A DNA stretch of 6,386 nt from Chryseobacterium gleum (GTDB lineage: Bacteria; Bacteroidota; Bacteroidia; UBA10329). Shown here one piece after another: positions 1 to 5,563 of the stretch; the first letter of the stretch is position 1; each line of letters opens with the position of its first letter. Location: the NCBI GenBank assembly GCA_945874195.1, contig CAMCFW010000130.1, forward strand, positions 1-6,386. The letters are read 5' to 3'. The notes under the pieces were generated by a model. It did no database searches. It was not told where the DNA came from and saw nothing but the letters and a program-made list of their open reading frames with translations. A program made the position numbers and the translations under genes.

Positions 1-794
1 CTCACATCAGAAGCATAGATCTTCAATGGTGTGTCAGAGATACGGTCCATGGAACTGGAAATGATGGTGTCCCACAGTTTCTGGTCGAAATCGGGCCACT
101 TTTCAAAGGCGTATCCCAACTTTCTGAACAGACCTGGTGGCATGTTCAAACCCTTGATGGCTGCTTCCATGGCAATGGTGCCCGAACCGCACATGGCGTC
201 ATAGAGTGGCGTGGTGGGGTCCCATTCAGAAAGTTCAACTATACCGGCCGCCAAAACTTCATTTATGGGTGCCTGCCCCGTTATTTGCCGATAGCCGCGC
301 ATGTGCAACGAATCGCCTGTCGAATCGAGCGAGATGATCACTTTTTCAGCCGAAATATGGATATGGATAGGAATATCAGGAGTGTCGGTGTCCACATTCG
401 GTCGGGCACCCGTCTTTTCCCTTATCCTGTCCACAATGGCATCCTTCGCCTTTAGCGACATATATAAGGAGTGGGTGAAGGTGTCAGAATGAACAGCCGA
501 TCGGATGGCGAACGTCTGATTGTTCGAGATCAGATTTTCCCACGGGTAGGCTTTAATGCGTGCGTAGTAGGTCTGCTCATTCTCGGCCACGAATTCTTTG
601 ATGGGTTTCAGTACCCTGAGTGCAAACCGCGAGCGGAAATTGACCTTGTAAATGAAGCCTAGGTCGCCTTTGAAAGAAACTGCCCTACGCCCTAACTCCA
701 CATCGCGTGCCCCGAAAGAACGGAGTTCATCGGCCAGGATCTCTTCGAACCCCGCAAGCGTGGTCGCGGTCAGTTGTATGATCTCTGCGCTCAA
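1..794 (-). CDS. THUMP-domain class I SAM-dependent RNA methyltransferase (RlmL-type), C-terminus cut off by window edge
   Basis: Only the first 264 codons are visible. Residues about 1-60 look like the N-terminal ferredoxin-like part (LTATTLAGFEEILADEL), and about 65-165 fit a THUMP RNA-binding domain. Then come RGYR at 166-169, APINEVLAAG at 175-184, and the SAM-binding motif I, DAMCGSGTIAMEAA, at 199-212. This order is typical of the YpsC / RlmL N-terminal-half family, which methylates a guanine N2 in 23S rRNA; older annotations call these putative N6-adenine DNA methylases. The expected NPPYGER-like catalytic motif would lie beyond base 1. The start is TTG at 794-792. An in-frame TGA at 803-801 leaves only two codons between it and this TTG, and no ATG follows until residue 112, well inside the domain. 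GGAG lies about 10 bases upstream, inside the end of the flavin reductase gene, whose stop is one base away, so translational coupling is likely. The family is confident; the exact substrate is inferred. Confidence 0.9.
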   Translation of the reverse strand, partial: MSAEIIQLTATTLAGFEEILADELRSFGARDVELGRRAVSFKGDLGFIYKVNFRSRFALRVLKPIKEFVAENEQTYYARIKAYPWENLISNNQTFAIRSAVHSDTFTHSLYMSLKAKDAIVDRIREKTGARPNVDTDTPDIPIHIHISAEKVIISLDSTGDSLHMRGYRQITGQAPINEVLAAGIVELSEWDPTTPLYDAMCGSGTIAMEAAIKGLNMPPGLFRKLGYAFEKWPDFDQKLWDTIISSSMDRISDTPLKIYASDV

Positions 795-795
795 A

Positions 796-1695
796 TCAGA
801 TCAGCTCCAGTGCGAGAAGCATCTTCCAAGCTTCGGCCGTTTTTCCTTGTTCCAACAGTTGATGCGCGGTTTGGTGAACCAAGCGCTCCATCTGTTTCGA
901 ATTTGTCCCGTGTTCGGTAAGAAGACCTTGAAAACCCGGTTCATTCAAATAGATCAATACTTCTTCGCGGGTCGGAAGCGTTGAAGCCATGCCTAATCGC
1001 CCAAGATCATTGCCTGTAAGTATGCTGCTGTTTCTGGTCGACATTGGAATAGCGTCCACACCTATTCCTAACTCTCTTCCTGGTTTGGGAACTTCAAAAA
1101 TGGCATCTCCGTGTGCTCGACAGTACCAATCCTGACCCATACGGGCAATAAGGTCAAGTTTCTGTGGGTCAATATTTCCGTTTTCTGCAAAAACTTCTTC
1201 AGAAACATGCATTCTCACCACTTCTGAGATCACCAGATTACCGGCCCCTCCTTTGCTGCCCAACTCCATGACTTCTTTCACAATGCATTCAAGCTGAACC
1301 GGTGCCTCCTTCACTCTTAACGGGCTCACTATATCGGACGGAATACCAGTAAGGCCGGCCTTTTCAAATTCATTCACGCCTTCGGCAAACTCGCAACTGG
1401 CTAAATTCATCTGATGAAGCATACTATAACTCACCACATTGATCACGCATTCTAGATTGGATTTCACATTTTTCAGCGTGTGCTTAGTTGTGTTGTCTTT
1501 AACGCGTCTGGCAGGAGAAAAAATGGCGATGGGCGGATTGGCGCTGAATACATTGAAAAAGCTGAATGGCGCTAGGTTCGGTCTTCCCTGATCATCAATT
1601 GTGCTTACAAATGCTATCGGTCGAGGCGCAACGGCACTCAGCAACAGCCCATGCAACTGTGGCGTTTCCATATCGGCCGGAGTGTAGCTTCTCAT
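796..1695 (-). CDS. flavin reductase family protein (FMN-binding split barrel) with conserved C-terminal extension
   Basis: The 299-residue protein starts at an ATG. Residues about 1-205 are a flavin reductase-like split-barrel domain that binds FMN: SAVAPRPIAFVSTID at 20-34, PNLAPFSFFNVFS at 39-51, an NTTKHTLKN segment at 68-76, and MGQDWYCRAHGDAIF at 186-200. Family members reduce flavin with NAD(P)H or hold FMN for other redox work; the substrate cannot be told from sequence. Residues about 206-299 form an extra region that begins GIGVDAIP, continues with SILTGNDLGRLG at 224-235, and ends in a probably helical, Gln/Glu/Leu-rich tail. From memory, this extension recurs in Bacteroidota homologues, but I know of no assigned function. 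It is the first gene of a two-gene unit, with its TGA one base before the methyltransferase start. Nothing in the sequence shows a functional link between the two products. Confidence 0.9.
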   Translation of the reverse strand: MRSYTPADMETPQLHGLLLSAVAPRPIAFVSTIDDQGRPNLAPFSFFNVFSANPPIAIFSPARRVKDNTTKHTLKNVKSNLECVINVVSYSMLHQMNLASCEFAEGVNEFEKAGLTGIPSDIVSPLRVKEAPVQLECIVKEVMELGSKGGAGNLVISEVVRMHVSEEVFAENGNIDPQKLDLIARMGQDWYCRAHGDAIFEVPKPGRELGIGVDAIPMSTRNSSILTGNDLGRLGMASTLPTREEVLIYLNEPGFQGLLTEHGTNSKQMERLVHQTAHQLLEQGKTAEAWKMLLALELI

Positions 1696-1714
1696 GCTTT
1701 CAATAATTTGTGCG

Positions 1715-1722
1715 CAAAGGTA
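1715..1722 (-). promoter_or_regulatory. candidate Bacteroidota -7 promoter element for the flavin reductase unit
   Basis: Read on the minus strand this is TACCTTTG, matching the TAnnTTTG consensus of the Bacteroidota primary sigma factor. It lies about 20 bases before the flavin reductase ATG. I see no convincing TTTG at the expected -33 distance. Instead, the 10-bp perfect palindrome TCAGCGCTGA (1735-1744) occupies that area. The call is tentative. Confidence 0.35.
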
Positions 1723-1820
1723 ATCTAAGCTTGATCAGCGCTGAAGTACTAAATTGAAGCTGCACCGATGGCCAGCCCAGCTTTTTCTATGCCCAATTTG
1801 ATCAGATTGAAAATGTCTTA

Positions 1821-1848
1821 TTTGTTTTCGAAAAGAAAATTATCTTTG
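1821..1848 (+). promoter_or_regulatory. promoter of the tRNA-Leu gene (TTTG / TATCTTTG)
   Basis: TTTG at 1821-1824 and TATCTTTG at 1841-1848 match the Bacteroidota -33 and -7 elements. They are separated by 16 bases, at the short end of the usual spacing. The intervening DNA is A/T-rich. Transcription would be expected to begin roughly at 1852-1857, about 25-30 bases before the mature tRNA 5' end. Confidence 0.65.
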
Positions 1849-1849
1849 C

Positions 1850-1868
1850 CGTCCCTTTTTAGGGGACG
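1850..1868 (+). other. short hairpin in the tRNA-Leu leader region
   Basis: CGTCCC (1850-1855) pairs perfectly with GGGACG (1863-1868) around the loop TTTTTAG. It sits at or just after the predicted transcription start, so the first bases of its 5' arm may not all be transcribed. A few T residues follow, but not a clean U-run. It could be a leader structure or chance. Its GTCCCTTTTT segment is repeated exactly in the downstream terminator. Confidence 0.4.
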
Positions 1869-1880
1869 TTCTTTTATCAT

Positions 1881-1962
1881 GCGGATGTGGTGAAATTGGT
1901 AGACACGCCAGACTTAGGATCTGGTGCCGTGAGGTGTGTGGGTTCGAGTCCCTCCATCCGCA
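1881..1962 (+). tRNA. tRNA-Leu, anticodon UAG
   Basis: The 82-base gene folds as a class II tRNA. The acceptor GCGGATG (1881-1887) pairs perfectly with CATCCGC (1955-1961), with discriminator A at 1962. The D stem is GTG/CAC with GG in the loop. The anticodon stem is CCAGA/TCTGG (1908-1912 / 1920-1924) with anticodon TAG at 1915-1917, reading CUN leucine codons, chiefly CUA. The variable arm is short and shows a GCC-GTGA-GGT mini-stem. The T arm is GTGGG-TTCGAGT-CCCTC (1938-1954), with a T-T mismatch at 1939/1953. CCA is not encoded and must be added after processing. The gene has its own promoter and terminator, so it is probably a single-gene transcript. Confidence 0.96.
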
Positions 1963-1973
1963 CTCAAGAACGT

Positions 1974-2009
1974 AAAGAGGGAACTGCTGCAAAGCAGGTC
2001 CCTTTTTTT
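1974..2009 (+). terminator. intrinsic terminator after tRNA-Leu
   Basis: CTGCT (1984-1988) pairs with AGCAG (1993-1997) around the loop GCAA. Below an A-G mismatch, GGGA (1979-1982) pairs with TCCC (1999-2002), and the A-rich base pairs with the T-run. Seven T residues (2003-2009) follow. This is a classic rho-independent terminator. It would separate the tRNA transcript from tig, although partial readthrough is possible because tig begins only 37 bases later. Confidence 0.85.
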
Positions 2010-2045
2010 GCAAATAACAGGTTATAAACAAGAATCATACGTAGG

Positions 2046-3404
2046 ATGAACATTACCAAAGAGAGCATTGACGAGTTGAATGCAAGGGTAACGATCAAGC
2101 TTGAGCCGGCAGATTATCAGCCTCAGGTGGAAAGATCATTGAGAGAGCACGCCAAGAAGGCCAAATTTCCCGGTTTCAGACCCGGAAAAGTTCCAGTTGG
2201 TGTGGTGAAGAAGATGTACGGGCCATCTGTTCTGGTTGATGAAGTGAACAAGATGCTCAGCAACCAACTTTACGAGTATATCTGGCAAGAGAAGTTGGAG
2301 ATATTGGGAAACCCGATACCATCATCTTCGGTCAAACCAAAGGCCGATTGGGAAAATCCGGCTGATATGGAATTCACCTATGATCTAGGTCTAGCCCCAC
2401 AGATCGAACTATCGTTGGGAAGCACCTTCAAGTTCGACCATTTCGTTATTGAGGCCACCGATAAGGACATCGCTAATTCGCTGGAGAACATTGCCAAACG
2501 GGGAGGTGATATGATTGAGCATGACACCATAGCCGATAATGACCTTGTGCGTGTTCAATGGGTCGAATTGAATTCAGACCTGAGCATCAAAGCGGGCGGC
2601 ATATTGCATAGTTCAAGCATATCAATGGATACCCTGAAAGATGCCGTGAAACATTCGTTGATAGGGAAGAAACTTGACGATTCGCTAAATGTCAACTATC
2701 GGGATATTTCGGAGAATGAGACTGATCTGGCGGCTATGCTAGGCGTGAACAAGGATCAGCTGCACGAGGTCAACAATGATTTTAAGATCACAATCGAAAA
2801 AATTCAGCGACTTAAACCTGCTGAGTTGAACGAAGATCTTTTTAAGAAAATGTATCCAGATGGGTCCGTGACCACCTTGGATGAAATGAAATCCCGAATC
2901 AAGCAAGATTACTCTTCTTATTTCGAAAAGGAAAGCGAACGAAAACTGAAGAATGACATTGTGATCGACCTTTTGAAGAATACGAAGATCACCCTTCCTG
3001 ATGAGTTTTTGAAGCGCTGGCTGCTCACGATAGGCGAGAAAAAAACAACCAAAGAACAGGTTGAATTGGAATACCCGAACTATCGTGACGGTTTGAAATG
3101 GCAGCTTATTGAGCACAAGATCATCCGCGAGAACGAGATAAAGGTTTCAGCCGATGAGTTGAAAGACGGAATACGGCAGCAGTTGAAACAACAGTTCGCC
3201 TATTACGGAATGTTGCAGGCAGATGACGCGATGATGGACGACATGGTTTTGAAGTTCATGAAGCGCGAAGAAGAGGTTAGGAAGATGAATGACCAGATCC
3301 TGGATGAGAAGGTGATGACTTTCTTTAAACAAAAAGCAACCCTTACCGACCGCATGACGAACAGTGAGGAATTCTATCGATCGCTTGCAAAAGAGAATAG
3401 CTAA
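2046..3404 (+). CDS. tig: trigger factor, ribosome-associated chaperone
   Basis: The 452-residue protein is close to the usual trigger factor length. The N-terminal ribosome-binding domain (about 1-115) carries the signature GFRPGKVP at 43-50, equivalent to the GFRxGKxP loop that docks on the large subunit near the tunnel exit. Residues about 163-255 occupy the place of the FKBP-type peptidyl-prolyl isomerase domain but are poorly conserved: VRVQWVEL and HSLIGKKLDDSL are recognisable, but no clear IPGFE-like active-site stretch is present, so isomerase activity may be absent. Residues about 256-452 form the helical, highly charged C-terminal chaperone region. The protein shields nascent chains in the cytoplasm. 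The ATG at 2046 is favoured because the motif then sits at its normal position. No good Shine-Dalgarno sequence precedes it. It is followed 107 bases later by clpP. Confidence 0.97.
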   Translation: MNITKESIDELNARVTIKLEPADYQPQVERSLREHAKKAKFPGFRPGKVPVGVVKKMYGPSVLVDEVNKMLSNQLYEYIWQEKLEILGNPIPSSSVKPKADWENPADMEFTYDLGLAPQIELSLGSTFKFDHFVIEATDKDIANSLENIAKRGGDMIEHDTIADNDLVRVQWVELNSDLSIKAGGILHSSSISMDTLKDAVKHSLIGKKLDDSLNVNYRDISENETDLAAMLGVNKDQLHEVNNDFKITIEKIQRLKPAELNEDLFKKMYPDGSVTTLDEMKSRIKQDYSSYFEKESERKLKNDIVIDLLKNTKITLPDEFLKRWLLTIGEKKTTKEQVELEYPNYRDGLKWQLIEHKIIRENEIKVSADELKDGIRQQLKQQFAYYGMLQADDAMMDDMVLKFMKREEEVRKMNDQILDEKVMTFFKQKATLTDRMTNSEEFYRSLAKENS

Positions 3405-3410
3405 GAACAA

Positions 3411-3439
3411 TTTGCAGTTAAAAACTGTCTAATAGCTTG
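3411..3439 (+). promoter_or_regulatory. weak candidate promoter for clpP(X)
   Basis: TTTG at 3411-3414 is followed 18 bases later by TAGCTTG (3433-3439), which lacks one T of the TAnnTTTG consensus. CAGTT/AACTG (3415-3419 / 3423-3427) forms a small inverted repeat between the two elements. If it is used, transcription would start inside the large palindrome that follows. Given the loose match, this is only a possibility. Confidence 0.25.
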
Positions 3440-3479
3440 AATGCCGCGTATTGCCATTAATTGCGATATTCGGCATTCA
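3438..3479 (+). repeat. long imperfect palindrome / hairpin in the tig-clpP spacer
   Basis: TGAATGCCG (3438-3446) and CGGCATTCA (3471-3479) are perfect 9-base inverted arms. Inside them, TATTGC (3449-3454) pairs with GCGATA (3463-3468) with one wobble, and AT/AT pairs can form near the tip. In RNA this is a strong 42-base stem-loop. TTTT follows five bases after the stem (3482-3485), so it is a poor match to a standard terminator. It could attenuate or end tig transcription, form a clpP 5' UTR structure, or be an operator for a dimeric regulator. Confidence 0.7.
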
Positions 3480-3511
3480 TCGTTTTAAATAAACTAGCAG
3501 AAGAATTTACA

Positions 3512-4171
3512 ATGGACGGAAACGAATTTAGAAAGTACGCTATTAAGCATAGAGGAATAAGCAGCACCACCTACGATAGCGTAATAGGCTCAATGACACC
3601 ATACATCATTGAAGAACGTTCGCTGAACGTAGCTCAAATGGATGTTTTTTCGCGTTTGATGATGGACCGCATCATCTTTCTAGGAACTGGAATTGACGAC
3701 ACGGTGGCAAATATCATTCAAGCGCAACTTCTTTTCTTGGAAAGTGCCGATAACAAGAAGGACATTCAGATTTACCTGAACAGTCCGGGTGGCTCGGTGT
3801 ATGCCGGCCTGGGCATTTATGACACCATGCAATACATTGCCCCCGATGTAAGTACCATTTGCACAGGTATGGCCGCTTCCATGGGAGCAGTTCTGCTTTG
3901 CGCTGGGGCAACCGGTAAGAGAACAGCATTGAAACATTCTAGAGTCATGATCCACCAGCCATTGGGTGGCGCATCGGGTCAAGCATCAGACATTGAGATT
4001 ACCGCTCGCGAGATCGCAAAGCTGAAAAAGGAGCTTTACAACATCATCGCCAATCACTCCGGACAGACCTACGACAAAGTTTGGGAAGACAGTGATCGAG
4101 ATTATTGGATGACTGCCGAAGAAGCAAAGGCTTACGGGATGATCGATGAGGTGCTTGTTAGAAACAGATAA
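3512..4171 (+). CDS. clpP: ATP-dependent Clp protease proteolytic subunit
   Basis: Serine peptidase that assembles into a tetradecameric chamber and degrades substrates delivered by ClpX or ClpC/ClpA. From the ATG at 3512 it has 219 residues, normal for the family. The catalytic triad is visible: Ser123 in GMAASMGA, His148 in MIHQPLGG and Asp197 in SDRDYW, with the 25- and 49-residue spacings seen in E. coli ClpP. NSPGGSVYAGLGIYD at 90-104 contains the oxyanion-hole glycines. SMTPYIIEE (27-35) aligns with the start of mature ClpP, so residues 1-26 may be a removable propeptide. An upstream in-frame TTG at 3461 would add 17 residues but lies inside the palindrome and gives an atypical N-terminus, so I rejected it. 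clpX follows after 67 bases with no terminator, consistent with co-transcription. Confidence 0.97.
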   Translation: MDGNEFRKYAIKHRGISSTTYDSVIGSMTPYIIEERSLNVAQMDVFSRLMMDRIIFLGTGIDDTVANIIQAQLLFLESADNKKDIQIYLNSPGGSVYAGLGIYDTMQYIAPDVSTICTGMAASMGAVLLCAGATGKRTALKHSRVMIHQPLGGASGQASDIEITAREIAKLKKELYNIIANHSGQTYDKVWEDSDRDYWMTAEEAKAYGMIDEVLVRNR

Positions 4172-4193
4172 GACTTAACTTTAACTCTTAGCA

Positions 4194-4219
4194 AGGTCAG
4201 GCCATACGCGGTTTGACCT
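4194..4219 (+). other. stem-loop in the clpP-clpX spacer
   Basis: AGGTCAGGCC (4194-4203) pairs with GGTTTGACCT (4210-4219) around the six-base loop ATACGC, giving ten pairs including two G-U. No T-run follows, so it is not an intrinsic terminator. It ends 19 bases before the clpX start and may be an mRNA stability or processing element, or may affect clpX translation. Confidence 0.6.
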
Positions 4220-4238
4220 AACGAATAGCAATCTGAAC

Positions 4239-5486
4239 ATGAAAGCAAGTAAGGAAAAAGACCATATCAAATGTTCTTTCTGTGGGAGAGACAAACAGGA
4301 TACAGCCGTGCTGATCGCTGGCATTAACGGCCACATCTGCGACCGTTGCATTGCGCAGGCTTACCAGATCGTTAATGAGGAATTCGCCAACAAGCAGGAT
4401 AAGAACATCAATCAGTCGCTCAACCTTCTGAAGCCGATCGAGATCAAAGCGTTCTTGGACGAATACGTGATCGGACAGAGTCAGGCAAAAAAGGTGTTGG
4501 CCGTTGCCGTCTATAATCACTTCAAACGTCTGGTTCAAAAACCAGACAGCGAGTCGGATGACATTGAAGTAGAAAAGTCGAACATCATTCTGGTCGGACG
4601 AACAGGAACTGGTAAAACTCTTCTTGCAAGAACCATTGCCAAAATGCTGAACGTGCCCTTCTGCATTGCGGATGCCACCGTTCTGACCGAAAGTGGTTAT
4701 GTGGGAGAAGATGTGGAAAGCATCTTGAGCAGGTTGCTTCAAGCGGCCGATTACGATCAGGCCGCGGCCGAAAAGGGGATAGTTTTCATTGACGAGATCG
4801 ATAAGATCGCCCGAAAGGGAGACAATGCTTCCATCACCCGTGATGTTTCGGGAGAAGGGGTTCAGCAAGGTCTGTTGAAACTATTGGAAGGGTCGGTTGT
4901 AAATGTTCCGCCTCAGGGTGGAAGAAAGCATCCGGAACAGAAAATGGTGGCCATCGACACAAAGAACATCCTATTCGTTTGTGGAGGCGCCTTTGACGGA
5001 ATAGAGAAATTGATAGCCAAGCGAATGAAGAAGCAGACCATCGGTTACGCTTCTCATACCGATAGGGAAGAAATTGATGAAGAAAATCTGCTTCAATATA
5101 TCACTGCCCAAGACATCAAAGGTTTCGGAATCATTCCCGAACTGATAGGAAGATTGCCCGTTGTCACACATTTGAATCCATTGGATGCAGATGCGCTTCG
5201 AAGGATCCTTACCGAGCCAAAGAATGCGCTGGTGAAACAGTACACGAAATTGTTCAAAATGGACAAGATCGATCTGGTGGTGGAAGATGATGTTTTGGAC
5301 TTCGTAGTTGAAAAGGCCATTAACTTCAATCTGGGAGCTAGAGGTCTGCGTTCTATCTGTGAAGCCATTCTGATAGATGCCATGTTTGAACTTCCGTCAA
5401 CCGATGATAAACACATGGTTGTAACCCGCGAATACGCAGAACAGAAACTGTCCAATTCAACGATGAGCAAGTTGAAAGCGGCTTAG
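4239..5486 (+). CDS. clpX: ATP-dependent Clp protease ATP-binding subunit, AAA+ unfoldase
   Basis: Hexameric AAA+ unfoldase that recognises substrates, unfolds them through a central pore and passes them to ClpP; 415 residues, normal length. The N-terminal four-cysteine zinc-binding domain uses C12, C15, C34 and C37. Walker A is GRTGTGKT at 120-127, pore-1 loop GYVGED at 153-158, Walker B VFIDEID at 182-188, and the pore-entry RKH loop at 229-231. IGY at 268-270 corresponds to the IGF loop that docks onto ClpP in E. coli. The arginine finger is R305 in GRLPV, and the sensor-2 arginine is R368 in GARGLR. All residues needed for ATP hydrolysis appear intact. The position after Walker A's first glycine is Arg rather than the common Pro. 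It lies directly downstream of clpP and is closed by a strong terminator. No clear Shine-Dalgarno precedes the ATG. Confidence 0.98.
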   Translation: MKASKEKDHIKCSFCGRDKQDTAVLIAGINGHICDRCIAQAYQIVNEEFANKQDKNINQSLNLLKPIEIKAFLDEYVIGQSQAKKVLAVAVYNHFKRLVQKPDSESDDIEVEKSNIILVGRTGTGKTLLARTIAKMLNVPFCIADATVLTESGYVGEDVESILSRLLQAADYDQAAAEKGIVFIDEIDKIARKGDNASITRDVSGEGVQQGLLKLLEGSVVNVPPQGGRKHPEQKMVAIDTKNILFVCGGAFDGIEKLIAKRMKKQTIGYASHTDREEIDEENLLQYITAQDIKGFGIIPELIGRLPVVTHLNPLDADALRRILTEPKNALVKQYTKLFKMDKIDLVVEDDVLDFVVEKAINFNLGARGLRSICEAILIDAMFELPSTDDKHMVVTREYAEQKLSNSTMSKLKAA

Positions 5487-5509
5487 TTGAACTGAATCAG
5501 TTGAAAACG

Positions 5510-5544
5510 AAAAGGGGAGTCCAAAACTGGGCTCCCCTTTTTTT
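5510..5544 (+). terminator. intrinsic terminator after clpX, possibly bidirectional
   Basis: A 13-pair stem joins 5510-5522 to 5529-5541 around the loop AAAACT. Its core is GGGGAGTCC/GGGCTCCCC with one G-T pair. A run of seven T residues (5538-5544) supports termination of clpX transcription. On the minus strand the stem is followed by TTTT, then CG and TTTT, so it may also end the convergent desaturase gene, whose stop codon is 20 bases away. Confidence 0.9.
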
Positions 5545-5563
5545 GTGTTCGAATTTCGGCCGA

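Noticed and set aside
652..984. 110-codon plus-strand open frame across the methyltransferase / flavin reductase junction
   Set aside because: It overlaps two confident minus-strand genes and its product shows no domain-like pattern.
1735..1744. Perfect 10-bp palindrome TCAGCGCTGA upstream of the flavin reductase
   Set aside because: It lies in the expected -33 area and could be an operator, but a single palindrome this short is readily expected by chance, so it is not listed as a feature.
1881..2009. tRNA-Leu as an integration (att) site, suggested by the 10-base direct repeat GTCCCTTTTT around it
   Set aside because: The repeat is in the leader and the terminator, not the tRNA 3' end. No integrase or foreign genes are present, and downstream is the conserved tig-clpP-clpX block.
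1840..2031. 63-codon minus-strand open frame covering the tRNA-Leu gene
   Set aside because: The predicted peptide includes WRDSNPHTSRHQ, a typical spurious translation of an antisense tRNA sequence.
2010..2045. Dedicated promoter immediately upstream of tig
   Set aside because: TTTG at 2007-2010 and TATAAACA at 2023-2030 are only 12 bases apart, and the latter does not match TAnnTTTG, so I could not support a promoter call.
3461..3511. Upstream TTG start for clpP giving a 17-residue N-terminal extension
   Set aside because: The TTG lies inside the 3438-3479 palindrome. The ATG at 3512 gives the N-terminus MDGNEFRKYAIKHRG expected for Bacteroidota ClpP and a normal length.
4218..4868. 216-codon antisense open frame within clpX
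   Set aside because: It is fully antisense to a highly conserved gene, with no recognisable domain, and is explained by codon composition of clpX.
5093..5470. 125-codon antisense open frame under the 3' part of clpX
   Set aside because: It is a Ser/Arg-rich shadow of the conserved AAA+ coding sequence, with no independent support.
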